A DNA stretch of 64,000 bases from Salinimicrobium nanhaiense (GTDB lineage Bacteria; Bacteroidota; Bacteroidia; Flavobacteriales; Flavobacteriaceae): positions 186,001-250,000 of the forward strand of contig JAAVJQ010000003.1 of NCBI GenBank assembly GCA_012038135.1, read 5' to 3'. The notes below the pieces were generated by a model that was given only the letters and a program-made list of their open reading frames with translations, was not told the DNA's origin and did not search any database. The position numbers and the translations under genes are program-made. Positions 34,861-43,583 of the stretch are shown here, piece by piece (the first letter of the stretch is position 1; each line of letters begins with the position of its first letter).

Positions 34861-34987
34861 TTCCCCTCCGCTGTGCTGCGGGAAAAGAGCTTCGGAAAAA
34901 ATCTTGAACACATGGCAGCAGAACTCTCTTCATTTTACTCCTGGAAAAATCCAGTCGTTCCATTCCGGTCGCCACTGCTACCACGAG
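34861..34987. repeat. Right copy of ~125-bp direct repeat flanking the iron module
   Basis: Direct repeat of 29321-29442. The pair encloses the receptor/DUF4374/PepSY operon and the Hc1 relic, 5.5 kb apart. Recombination between the copies would delete the whole module. Confidence 0.75.
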
Positions 34988-35488
34988 TTCGCTTCATTGA
35001 ATTTCAATTAATATCAGTAAATGGTAGATTCCTCTTCACCTCATTTTTCACCTCCTCCCATCGCTGTTACCCTTTTTACTAATGCAAAATAATGGAATTT
35101 AGAAGTTAGCCGGGCTGAATGAAATTCCAGCTCTTTCCATTAAAGTATCAGTACGGCCTATCCTAATTCTAAATTCCCTAAAGGGGCAACGGAAAATGGT
35201 AACAGCGACGGCCTTTAGATTTGTTCTATAAATTATTTCTATATGATAGTGATGTTGAAAAGAGGGGGTCTGGGGGAGACTAATAACTCATGAAATTGTC
35301 AATAACTTTAAATCAAGTGAAAAAAGAGCGGGGTGAACTTCGGCGACGGCAAGGCTGACGGCCTATGTAGAGTATTAGTCCCCGTTCTTTATAAACGGTT
35401 GTCAGAACCATATAGGATTTTAGCCATGGCTCTTAAAGGTCTTAGTTTAAGCAACCTATTTATTAACCTAAAGTATTTATGAAAAAAA
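34988..35488. ncRNA. IS110 upstream non-coding end, possible bridge RNA region
   Basis: About 500 bp before the IS110 transposase carry no gene. A long stem is visible: AAGAGCGGGG (35324-35333) pairs with CCCCGTTCTT (35380-35389), enclosing ~46 nt with a GGCGACGGC...GACGGCC arm. In IS110 elements of the IS621 type, the non-coding end upstream of the transposase encodes the bridge RNA, whose loops pair with target and donor DNA. The position fits; the loop-target pairing was not worked out, and the element ends are not defined. Confidence 0.35.
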
Positions 35489-36468
35489 ATGGAAGTTATC
35501 GGTATTGATGTAAGTAAGTTAACATTGGATTGCTGCATCCACGGTTGTGGAATGCAGGAAAAATTTAAAAATGATCTCGAAGGAATTGATCAATTATCTG
35601 CATGGGCAATTGAAAATTCCGGAGTTGCTAAAGAAAATATTTTGTTTGTCTTCGAACATACTGGACTCTATTCTTATCGATTGACCCAGAGATTGGATGA
35701 AAAGGGCTATCGTATTCACGTGGCTTCTGGTTTGGAAATTAAACGTTCCATGGGAATCACAAAGGGCAAGGATGATAAGGCAGACGCCACAAGAATAGCT
35801 TTATACGGTTATAGAATACGCGAAGAGGTCAAACCCTACCAGAAACCAAAAAAGGCATTGTCAAAGCTTAAACGTCTAATGTCTCTTCGCAAAAAACTGG
35901 TAGTTCAGCACGCAAGCTATATGGGAGCTCTAAGAGAGCAGAAGGAAGTTTTTGAAGATGAAGAATTTATCTTTCAAGCACAGCAGGAGATCATGAAAGT
36001 CCTTGCACAAAAAATCAGTGCCATAGAGAAAGAAATGGACAGGATCATTCGAGAAGATCCGGAACTTAAAGAAATGCAGAAGCTTCTAATAAGTATAAAG
36101 GCATAGGAAAAGTTACCGCCCGATTCTTAATAGTATACACCATGGGCTTTACTTCTTTTAAAACATGGAGGAAATTTGCTTCCTATATAGGGATCGCTCC
36201 CTTTCCACATAGTTCGGGAACAAGCATCAGAGGAAAGACCAAAGTAAGCCGTTTGGCCAACCTTGAAGGCAAAGCTTTACTACATCTGTGTGCGACATCG
36301 GCCATTCAATGTAGTCCGGAGATGAAGACTTTCTATCAAAGAAGATTGGAAAAAGGCAAGAATAAAATGAGCACCTTGAACATTATAAGAAATAAATTGC
36401 TTGCCAGAGCTTTTGCAGTAATAGAACGTCAGAGCCCTTATGTAAATACGATGAAATACGCATCATAG
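35489..36468 (+). pseudogene. IS110 family transposase, frameshifted
   Basis: The N-terminal part (35489-36106) has the DEDD recombinase start VIGIDVSKLTLDCC, FEHTGLYSYRL and the DKADATRIALYG segment. The C-terminal part (36142-36468) has the transposase_20 region GFTSFKTWRKFASYIGIAPF, SRLANLEGKALLHL and NIIRNKLLARAFAVI. Loss of one A in ATAAAGGC near 36098 ends the first frame at KLLISIKA; restoring it gives ISIKGIGKVTARFL and joins both halves. IS110 transposases work with a bridge RNA and leave no terminal inverted repeats. This copy is probably inactive unless frameshifting rescues it. Confidence 0.88.
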
Positions 36469-37336
36469 AGTAAGTATCTAGATTTTTAGGATTATGATCA
36501 GGCCCAATGGTATAAAGTCACATTTAGGGGCAGGATACACTATTGTCGTAAAGGAAACCAATGTAAGGCCTCAGCGGATTTCCTAAATGCTTTGTGTCGT
36601 TTCGGGGTAGTTGGATTCTTCTCATCAACCATTTTGATAACTACCTCCCGCCTCACTGTTTCTTTTTTAGGAAGCAAAACAACAATATCCATTCTTGGAG
36701 ACGGCATAAAGCCGAGTTCCGCTTCGCTACACTCTTTTTATACGTCTTTTACCAAGCCTGGATATTGTAAAGGAGTTCAGCATCAAAAAAGATAACAGTG
36801 AAGGCTCTATGGGAAGTAAATCAAAAAATAGAAATCATGAAATCGAATCCACTACTCAAAAATGAAACGACACAAAAATCAAAAAAGAAAAACGTTCAGG
36901 ATATAAAAAGTAAATCAATAGAAAAAATTTATCCCTGAATGCTTGTGTAAACCATAGGATACTCTACGGGAAGTAAATGAAAAGAAAAGTTGAACTTGTT
37001 CAGATGCAGAAATTCGTTTTTGGAAAAATGGAAAACGCTCGAGATACAAAAAGTAAATCATGAAAAAGATGAAATTCAAGAACTTAATTTTATGGCAATT
37101 TTTGCTCTTCCTGCTTTTTTCTTCCTGAAATCTCAAATAATAACAATTCAGCCCTTTTTTCCGGAAGCTTTATCTGCCCTCATCTGGCTAATTTTTAAAT
37201 GGGATTATTTTTAGATAATACCATTTTAAATGATTCGTATCCAAATCTTATTTTTTGTGTTAATAACGCAAAAACAAGGGGTTGTCATTATATTTAAGTA
37301 AACAATTGTCACTACAAAAAAAGTCAAACAATTGAG
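36469..37336. repeat. 865-bp AT-rich gap with degenerate ~150-bp duplication
   Basis: No gene is recognised. Two similar blocks follow each other: CTCTATGGGAAGTAAATC at 36805 and CTCTACGGGAAGTAAATG at 36962; then AACGTTCAGG...AAAAAGTAAATCA near 36891-36915 and AACGCTCGAG...AAAAAGTAAATCA near 37034-37060. The word AGTAAAT thus occurs four times. It lies just before the helicase gene and might belong to a replication or transfer region. Confidence 0.4.
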
Positions 37337-38548
37337 ATGGCAGAGAAAAGAAAATCATACATCAGGGTCGGAACCCAATACTACAAACTGGTAAATGCTC
37401 CAAGTATCTCCGGCGTGGAAAATGAAGCCCTGGTGCCATGGAATATTGAAACGATCCGGCAGGACCATGGAAAAACTTTTCTTGCAGCCATTCCGAAATA
37501 TGATGGCTTCACCTGTATCCCGGATCACCTCAATTTTAAATCCTCCTTACATGATTTTTACAATACTTATGCGCCGCTAAGTCACACCCTAAAAGAGGGA
37601 GATTGTGGGGTGTCTTTCAAATTTGTTAAGCACATCTTTGGAACCCATTATGAACTTGGCCTGGATTACCTGCAGCTATTATTTACCAGGCCCATCCAAA
37701 TCCTCCCTATTCTCTGTCTGGTGTCCCGGGAACGCTCCACTGGTAAGAGTACTTTTTTAAAATGGCTTAAACTCATCTTTGAAAACAACCTCACCTATCT
37801 TACTAACGACAGTTTCACCAGCCAGTTTAACTCAGATTGGGCAAACAAGCTCCTAATTTGTATCGATGAAGTACTGTTCAACAAAGAGGAACTCACAGAA
37901 AGGATCAAATATCTCAGTACTACCAACATCAATAAACTTGAGGCAAAAGGAAAAGATAAGCGGGAAGTGGAATTCTTCGGCAAATTTATCCTCTGTAGTA
38001 ACAATGAAGAAAACTTTATCAAGATAGATCACCACGAAACTCGTTTCTGGGTTCTGCAGGTGCCGGTGATAAAAAAAGAGCAAACAGGTTTTTTGGAAGC
38101 CCTGGCCAAAGAAATTCCAGCTTTTCTGTTCTACTTGAAAAACAGAAAGTTTTATTCCAAACACCAAACAAGGATGTGGTTTACAGCTGATCAAATAGAA
38201 ACTCCTGCCTTGAAAAGACTGGTGCAGAATAACCGGAACCGGGTAGAAAGAGAATTGGCCGGTATTCTTCTTATGATCATGGAAGACCATGATCTGGAAA
38301 CTCTTAACCTATGTCCTATGGATGCTTATAACGCCATAAGTAAATCAAGGCTCCGCTTCGATCTTACCCAAATCCGCAATATCCTGAAGAAGGAGTGGAA
38401 ACTGGTGAACCAAAGCAACTCGAACCGCTATCAGAAGTTCCTGCTCTGGGGAGATGGCACCACTACCTTCAGAGAAGCTAAAGGACGCTATTTCACTATA
38501 AATAAAAATTTCCTGCTGGGGAATTTTGAGGATCTCAGAAATACCTGA
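37337..38548 (+). CDS. Primase-helicase family protein (SF3-like, DUF5906-type)
   Basis: This 403-residue protein has the helicase core of plasmid and phage replication proteins: Walker A-like RERSTGKST (Lys137), acidic Walker B LLICIDEVLF (about 172-181), motif C-like FFGKFILCSNNEEN, and an Arg-rich HHETRFWVLQVP. The N-terminal ~110 residues are not recognised and there is no primase active site, so primer synthesis may come from the Toprim protein downstream. It likely unwinds the circular form of the element or its origin. It opens a block helicase - iterons - primase - oriT-like hairpin - mobC - relaxase, typical of Bacteroidota mobilizable elements. Confidence 0.82.
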   Translation: MAEKRKSYIRVGTQYYKLVNAPSISGVENEALVPWNIETIRQDHGKTFLAAIPKYDGFTCIPDHLNFKSSLHDFYNTYAPLSHTLKEGDCGVSFKFVKHIFGTHYELGLDYLQLLFTRPIQILPILCLVSRERSTGKSTFLKWLKLIFENNLTYLTNDSFTSQFNSDWANKLLICIDEVLFNKEELTERIKYLSTTNINKLEAKGKDKREVEFFGKFILCSNNEENFIKIDHHETRFWVLQVPVIKKEQTGFLEALAKEIPAFLFYLKNRKFYSKHQTRMWFTADQIETPALKRLVQNNRNRVERELAGILLMIMEDHDLETLNLCPMDAYNAISKSRLRFDLTQIRNILKKEWKLVNQSNSNRYQKFLLWGDGTTTFREAKGRYFTINKNFLLGNFEDLRNT

Positions 38549-38590
38549 ATTCCTGTTTCTAAGGAAAAAATGATGAAATGATGATAAAAC

Positions 38591-38795
38591 GATGACAGGG
38601 AAACTCCAGTGTTTTCGGGAGGTTTCAGCTGCTGTCATCGTTTCATCAAAATGAAGACTGCTTTTGAAAGAAAAACTTTGAAACTATCTATTTTTTTGAT
38701 GAATTGATGACAAAGTAAGATAAGGCCAGTAATAGCAAGGGTTCCGGCTGTCATCATTTTGTCATCAAACTGTCATCAAAAATAAAATGATGACA
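38591..38795. repeat. Iteron-like cluster, candidate replication origin
   Basis: The heptamer GATGACA or its complement TGTCATC occurs seven times in 205 bp: 38591, 38633, 38706, 38749, 38760, 38771 and 38789. The flanks are AT-rich (AAAATGATGAC). It lies between the helicase and primase genes. Iteron clusters next to replication genes mark origins in plasmids; that role here is inference. Confidence 0.55.
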
Positions 38796-38850
38796 AAAAA
38801 GGACTCAATAAGGTTCTTTCTATAAAGTGCTACAATCTGACGTAAATTAT

Positions 38851-39753
38851 ATGCTGATGAAAACAAAAAAAATGACCTGTGAGGAAGCACGAAGCATTAG
38901 CATCTTCGAAACACTGATAAAGATGGGCCACATTCCCACTCGAAAATCACAAAAAGAAGCCTGGTTCCTGAGTCCCCTGCGATCAGAAACAGAAGCCTCT
39001 TTCAAAATTTCCTTTAGACTAAACAGGTGGTACGACTTCGGTATTGGGAAAGGAGGAAACGTGATCGACCTGGTATGCCTCATCTTGAATTGTTCCGTAG
39101 CAGAAGCACTAGCTTATTTGTCAGAAGGAATACCTGTTTCTAATTCTTCTTTGAATAGCCAAATCAGGAGTAAGGAAATAGAACCTGCAAATAAAATCTG
39201 GAAGATTTTACCAATAGAACATAAAATGCTCAAGAGATATCTTCAAACTCGCAATATCCCGGTTGAAGTAGCAAAAATTTACTGCAAGGAAATCTGGTAT
39301 ATATCGAATGGTAAAAGATTCTTTGCCCTGGGCCTGCAGAACCATTTAGGAGGCTGGGAGCTGCGGAATCTTTACTTCAAAACCTCCACACCTCCTAAAA
39401 GTTATTCATATCTCAATCGGGGAAATGAACATATGATCGTACTTGAAGGAATGTTTGATCTTCTGTCGTTAGCAATTATCAATCCCGAAGAAGTTGAAAA
39501 TGCTGATTTATTGATTCTGAATTCTCTGTCTTTTTTACCTGAGGTCCTCGACATTCTCACCCTCTACTCAACTGTGACTTTATACCTGGACCGCGACTCC
39601 GCCGGAATCAGAGCAACCAAAAATGTTCTAAGAATCATACCTCATTCTAAAGATGGAAGCCAATTATTTAAAGGCCATAAAGACTTGAATGAAAAACTTG
39701 TTCATGGCGCCCATGACAAGAAGTATAAACCATTAAAAGCAAAAGCAGATTAA
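38851..39753 (+). CDS. Toprim domain DNA primase-like protein
   Basis: From ATG 38851 there are 300 residues; a GTG at 38827 would add eight. The N-terminal ~85 residues follow the CHC2 primase zinc-domain layout (FLSPLRSETEASFKI, RWYDFGIGKGGNVIDLVCLI) but the zinc-binding Cys/His are not evident. The C-terminal half is Toprim-like (MIVLEGMFDLLSL, DLLILNSLSFL, TLYLDRDSAGIRATKNV), with Glu and Asp metal ligands. Such proteins are common in mobilizable elements of Bacteroidota, beside SF3-like helicases and relaxases, and probably prime lagging-strand or post-transfer replication. The missing zinc ligands are a family trait rather than clear damage. Confidence 0.82.
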   Translation: MLMKTKKMTCEEARSISIFETLIKMGHIPTRKSQKEAWFLSPLRSETEASFKISFRLNRWYDFGIGKGGNVIDLVCLILNCSVAEALAYLSEGIPVSNSSLNSQIRSKEIEPANKIWKILPIEHKMLKRYLQTRNIPVEVAKIYCKEIWYISNGKRFFALGLQNHLGGWELRNLYFKTSTPPKSYSYLNRGNEHMIVLEGMFDLLSLAIINPEEVENADLLILNSLSFLPEVLDILTLYSTVTLYLDRDSAGIRATKNVLRIIPHSKDGSQLFKGHKDLNEKLVHGAHDKKYKPLKAKAD

Positions 39754-39778
39754 TTACTTACTTCTAATTTTTTGAGTA

Positions 39779-39818
39779 GCAAAGCAAGATGTGTCATTGT
39801 CATGACATCTTGCTTTGC
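39779..39818. other. oriT-like inverted repeat
   Basis: GCAAAGCAAGATGT (39779-39792) and ACATCTTGCTTTGC (39805-39818) form a perfect 14-bp inverted repeat around 12 nt, 28 bp before mobC. A further copy of AAAGCAAGATG lies at 41010-41020, after the relaxase. Hairpins right before mobilization genes commonly belong to oriT. A nick site was not identified, and it could instead be a transcript hairpin. Confidence 0.5.
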
Positions 39819-39846
39819 GCCCGGAGGTTGCAAAGACTATAAAAAA

Positions 39847-40143
39847 ATGAAACGAGAATTCATTCAAATTCGCTGCTCGATTTATGAGAAGAAGCTGCTC
39901 AAAAAAAGAGCGGCCAGGGCAGGAATTTCTCTTTCAGAATATCTCCGTTCCACCGCTTTTGAAAGAAATATTGTTGAAAGAATTACTCCGGAACAACTGG
40001 AATTTTACCGATTACTCGTGCAGTACAAAAATAATTTTTCCAGAATCAGCAGCATGTTTAAAAATCGAGATCCTCAGCTAGCTGCGACTGTAAAAAATTT
40101 GGCTGAAGAAATAAGAACCCACTTAAAAAACTTTAGAAAATGA
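39847..40143 (+). CDS. mobC: MobC-like relaxosome accessory protein
   Basis: From ATG 39847 the product has 98 basic residues. A TTG further upstream at 39772 would extend it through the oriT-like hairpin and is unlikely. The N-terminus (FIQIRCSIYEKKLLKKRAAR, then AGISLSEYLRSTAF) is the ribbon-helix-helix pattern of MobC and related plasmid proteins; the C-terminus (QYKNNFSRISSMFK) is the usual MobC helix. It would bind oriT and help the relaxase nick. Its stop overlaps the relaxase start by 4 bp (ATGA), so the two are translationally coupled. Confidence 0.85.
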   Translation: MKREFIQIRCSIYEKKLLKKRAARAGISLSEYLRSTAFERNIVERITPEQLEFYRLLVQYKNNFSRISSMFKNRDPQLAATVKNLAEEIRTHLKNFRK

Positions 40144-41006
40144 TTGGGAAGGGACACTCCATTTCTCGTACAAGAGAATCTATAGCATATGGCTGGAATC
40201 AAGAGAAAGATGCCGAAGTAGTTTTTAAAGAATTTCTGGCAGGAGATACACCGCAGGAGATTGCCGAAGAATTTAAGATCATACAGTCACAAAATAACAG
40301 ATGTATCAAAAACACCTTGAGCTTTGTAGTGAGTCCCACCATAGAAGATGGAAAAAATATGACCCGAAAAGATCTTGGAGAAATAGCCAAGCGATTCTTA
40401 AAAGAGATGAACCTAAAAAACCACCAGGCAATTTCCTTTGTCCATCGAGATAAGGAACACACTCATATCCATATCTATGTAAATCGCATCAGCATGACAG
40501 GAGAGACGTACAAGGACAACTTTATTGGAAAAAGAAGTCAAATTGCTGCAGATAATGTGGCCAGGTACATAGGACTCACAAGGGTAAGGGAAGTGCAACA
40601 AGATAAGCTTCTGGAGCTAAGGCAACATCGTAAGGAAGTTCAGAATATTCATGAAAAGGTTTTGCTCTCCAAGCCCAAGTCTCTCGATGAGTACGTAAAA
40701 AGAATGCAGGAGCATCGGGTGACGGTGATCCCCTCAATCAACAAATCGAATCAGCTACAGGGTTTCCGTTTCGAATTTAAAGGCATAAACCTAAAGGGAA
40801 GCGAGATACACCGGTCTATGAGTGGAAGTAAAATTATTCTGGGAATAAGCCAGAATAATAGCTTCACAAAATTAAAAGATGCACCAAAGTCCTTGCAGAT
40901 GGCCAGCAATACAATTCAACTTAGTACCGGCTTTATAAATAAAATGGTAAAGGATTTGGTGAAGCAAACCATAAAAAGAGCACTGGATACAGGCGTAGGA
41001 TTTTAA
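40140..41006 (+). CDS. mobA: Relaxase/mobilization nuclease (MobA/VirD2 superfamily)
   Basis: This 288-residue relaxase has the metal-binding three-His motif HRDKEHTHIHIYVNR (His107, His109, His111) and a candidate catalytic Tyr17 in SRTRESIAYGWN. It nicks oriT and stays bound to the 5' end of the transferred strand. It is short and lacks a helicase or primase domain, as in mobilizable (not self-transmissible) elements of Bacteroidota. Upstream are mobC and the hairpin; downstream is a small membrane coiled-coil protein. No coupling protein or type IV secretion genes are in the element, so a resident conjugative system would be needed. Confidence 0.9.
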   Translation: MIGKGHSISRTRESIAYGWNQEKDAEVVFKEFLAGDTPQEIAEEFKIIQSQNNRCIKNTLSFVVSPTIEDGKNMTRKDLGEIAKRFLKEMNLKNHQAISFVHRDKEHTHIHIYVNRISMTGETYKDNFIGKRSQIAADNVARYIGLTRVREVQQDKLLELRQHRKEVQNIHEKVLLSKPKSLDEYVKRMQEHRVTVIPSINKSNQLQGFRFEFKGINLKGSEIHRSMSGSKIILGISQNNSFTKLKDAPKSLQMASNTIQLSTGFINKMVKDLVKQTIKRALDTGVGF

Positions 41007-41018
41007 AAACAAAGCAAG

Positions 41019-41450
41019 ATGAAGAAACTGGATGAAATCATGGAGCTCATGGCTGATGAAATGCAAGACTTCCAAAATGGTCTTTTGCAGATGAAAAAAA
41101 TGACTGATGAACTCAACATGCGGAGCATTCCTATTAGTACAGAGGTAATGGAAAAACAGTTAAAGTTTTTCTTTCAGCAGCAACAGGAAAAGGAAGCACT
41201 GGCGGCAGAAAGGTTACAATCCATAGATCATAAACTAAAAAATGCCTACATACTCCCCAAGAATTTAGGTATGATCTTCGGAAGCCTTCTGATCGTAATC
41301 ATCAGCTTGATTGGATATCTCAGTTTTGAAGTAATAGCATTAAAAGATAAAGAAATTGAGGAAAAGCTAAATAGGTCGTATAACATCTATCTCCAGGAAA
41401 ATCCTGAACAGAAAAAAGCTTATGAGAGCTGGCTGGCTGTCTGGCTATAA
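41019..41450 (+). CDS. Coiled-coil single-pass membrane protein of the mobilization operon (DUF6730-like)
   Basis: The 143-residue product has a long charged helical N-terminus (about 1-85, with KKLDEIMELMADEMQDFQ and FFFQQQQEKEALAAERL, likely coiled coil), one membrane helix (about 88-110: MIFGSLLIVIISLIGYLSF) and a short charged tail. It starts 12 bp after the relaxase and recurs next to relaxases in flavobacteria as far as I recall, possibly as DUF6730. It might anchor the relaxosome at the membrane or contact a helper's coupling protein; this is inference. Confidence 0.75.
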   Translation: MKKLDEIMELMADEMQDFQNGLLQMKKMTDELNMRSIPISTEVMEKQLKFFFQQQQEKEALAAERLQSIDHKLKNAYILPKNLGMIFGSLLIVIISLIGYLSFEVIALKDKEIEEKLNRSYNIYLQENPEQKKAYESWLAVWL

Positions 41451-41458
41451 CAATCCAT

Positions 41459-41478
41459 AATACAATCAAAATTGTATT
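41459..41478. terminator. AT-only palindrome after the mobilization operon
   Basis: AATACAAT-CAAA-ATTGTATT is a perfect 8-bp stem followed by ATTTTG. A weak terminator or protein site; the stem has little GC. Confidence 0.3.
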
Positions 41479-41619
41479 ATTTTGCAACAACATCTAAATT
41501 ACCCATGAAATTATGTCGTCGAGAAAATAATTTTTTTTCCTAAAAGACAAGGAGAAACTAAAACAATCCAATTTCATTAATGGGAAATTTATTCTCTATA
41601 GCATTCAAGACAATTAAAC

Positions 41620-41651
41620 GTATTTGTTACATTTATTTTTTCCTATATTTA
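41620..41651 (+). promoter_or_regulatory. SGLT promoter with candidate Nudix-regulator site
   Basis: TTTG at 41623-41626 and TATATTTA at 41644-41651 (17-bp spacer) form a plausible promoter. GTATTTGTTAC at 41620-41630, one of four related 11-bp dyads in the PUL, overlaps the upstream box, fitting repression. The 5' leader would be about 85 nt. Confidence 0.45.
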
Positions 41652-41743
41652 TCGCGTTTTGTTAAATGTTCGACTCCATATTTATTGTTTTAATAAAATG
41701 GGAAATTGGACGCATTAATTAAATTAACATTCATCCTCTCATT

Positions 41744-43420
41744 ATGGAACTAGGATTTTGGGATTTTTTCATTTTTTTGGCTTATGCCTTGACTATCATA
41801 GGAATAGGATTGTGGGTTTCACGAGGTAAGAATAAAACTTCTGAAGATTATTTCCTTGCAAGCAAGTCTCTTCCCTGGTGGGCTATAGGTACCTCCCTAA
41901 TCGCTGCGAACATTTCTGCCGAACAATTCATCGGGATGTCGGGATCTGGTTTTGCCATTGGGCTTGCCATTGCTTCTTATGAATGGATGGCTGCAATCAC
42001 TTTGATCATAGTGGGGAAATATTTTTTGCCGGTTTTCATAGAAAAGGGTTTATATACGATTCCAGAATTTATTGAAGTACGCTATGGGAAGAACCTAAAA
42101 ACCATACTAGCGGTCTTCTGGATCGCCCTGTTCATATTTGTTAATCTGACCTCGGTACTCTATTTAGGAGCCACAGCATTGGATACCATCATTGGTGGGG
42201 GGGATGGTTCCCTCTTTATGTACTCTATTATTGGACTGGCCTTATTTGCGGCAGCCTATTCCCTTTACGGAGGATTATCAGCGGTAGCCTGGACTGACGT
42301 GGTACAGGTCGTTTTATTGATAGTAGGAGGACTAATCACTACCTTCATTGCTTTGTCCTATGTCTCAGAAGATGGAGGAATCATTTCAGGATTAGTTCAT
42401 ATCTATGAAGTGGTGCCGGAAAAGTTTTCCATGATCCTTGAAAAAGGAGAATTAATGACCCCCAACGGAGGGGATGCATGGTGGGACCTTCCGGGTCTTG
42501 CGGTCCTTATTGGCGGTATGTGGGTAGCAAACCTTTATTACTGGGGTTTCAACCAGTATATCATCCAACGAACCCTTGCTGCTAAAAGTTTAGAGGAATC
42601 TCAAAAAGGTATTATTCTGGCAGGATTTTTAAAACTGATCATTCCTTTGATCGTAGTTATTCCAGGAATTATTGCCTTTGTATTGAATACAGATATTGAT
42701 GGTAATATAACGCAAGCCGCCACCGATCCCTCCTTTTTGGCTGAAGGAGGAAGGGTTATCAATGATAATGCCTTCCCCTGGTTGATCAAAGAGTTCATCC
42801 CCACGGGAGTAAAGGGATTGATATTAGCTGCACTGGCTGCAGCCATTGTTTCCTCCATTGCCTCCATGCTGAATTCTACGGCCACTATATTTACTATGGA
42901 TATTTATAAGCCTTACCTGCAAAAAGGAAATTCTGAAAAAGGCTTGGTAAAAGTGGGACGATTATCTGCAGCTGCAGCGTTGGTCATTGCTATGATCCTG
43001 GCTCCGCAATTGAGAAATCTGGGGCAGGTCTTTCAATACATTCAGGAATATACCGGTATCGTTAGTCCTGGTATCCTTGCAGTTTTTATCTTAGGTTTAT
43101 TCTGGAGAAAAACGACCAATTCCTCCGCTATTTGGGGGGTCCTAGCTTCCATTGTTATAGCCTTATATTTCAAGGTAGGACCTCAGGGATGGATAGACAG
43201 TCCATTATTCGTAGAGTTGCCTTTCATGCACCAAATGATGCTTACCTGGTTATTGACCATGCTCATCATGGTGGTCATCAGTTATATCGAAGGTAAAGGA
43301 GCTAACCAGGAAAAATCCATTGTGATCACTAAAGACCTGTTTAAGACATCGGCAGCTTTTAACATTGGAAGCGTGGCCATAGTATTGATCGTGGCTATGC
43401 TTTATGCCTTATTTTGGTAA
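41744..43420 (+). CDS. Sodium/sugar symporter, SSS (SGLT) family
   Basis: This 558-residue inner-membrane transporter has about 14 membrane helices and SSS family hallmarks: ASKSLPWWAIGTSLIAANIS near the N-terminus (helix 1 with the unwound sodium-site segment), GLYTIPEFIEVRYG, AAYSLYGGLSAVAWTDVVQ and AALAAAIVSSIASMLNSTAT. It should couple sodium entry to uptake of a monosaccharide across the cytoplasmic membrane. Being first in the PUL and next to galT/galK suggests galactose (or arabinose) released in the periplasm by the GH enzymes. It is convergent with galT. Confidence 0.9.
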   Translation: MELGFWDFFIFLAYALTIIGIGLWVSRGKNKTSEDYFLASKSLPWWAIGTSLIAANISAEQFIGMSGSGFAIGLAIASYEWMAAITLIIVGKYFLPVFIEKGLYTIPEFIEVRYGKNLKTILAVFWIALFIFVNLTSVLYLGATALDTIIGGGDGSLFMYSIIGLALFAAAYSLYGGLSAVAWTDVVQVVLLIVGGLITTFIALSYVSEDGGIISGLVHIYEVVPEKFSMILEKGELMTPNGGDAWWDLPGLAVLIGGMWVANLYYWGFNQYIIQRTLAAKSLEESQKGIILAGFLKLIIPLIVVIPGIIAFVLNTDIDGNITQAATDPSFLAEGGRVINDNAFPWLIKEFIPTGVKGLILAALAAAIVSSIASMLNSTATIFTMDIYKPYLQKGNSEKGLVKVGRLSAAAALVIAMILAPQLRNLGQVFQYIQEYTGIVSPGILAVFILGLFWRKTTNSSAIWGVLASIVIALYFKVGPQGWIDSPLFVELPFMHQMMLTWLLTMLIMVVISYIEGKGANQEKSIVITKDLFKTSAAFNIGSVAIVLIVAMLYALFW

Positions 43421-43583
43421 TCTGATCTCTCAAAAAGATCGATAAAACAATTGTTTTAATACTGTCCAGATCTATGAATCTATTTTTTCTGGGTAACTTG
43501 GGAAAGTGTAATTAAAATAAACAATAGGATAGAACAGGCCGTTAGACAAGCTTAGAAATCAAGAGTCATTCATCTAGAGCTAA

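Noticed and set aside
34837..35082. 81-codon plus-strand frame across the right direct repeat
   Set aside because: The corresponding left repeat copy has indels that break this frame, so coding is not conserved.
43443..43458. Bidirectional terminator or operator at the 16-bp palindrome TAAAACAATTGTTTTA
   Set aside because: It is AT-only in its arms and has no flanking T run; it may be chance in an AT-rich gap between convergent genes.
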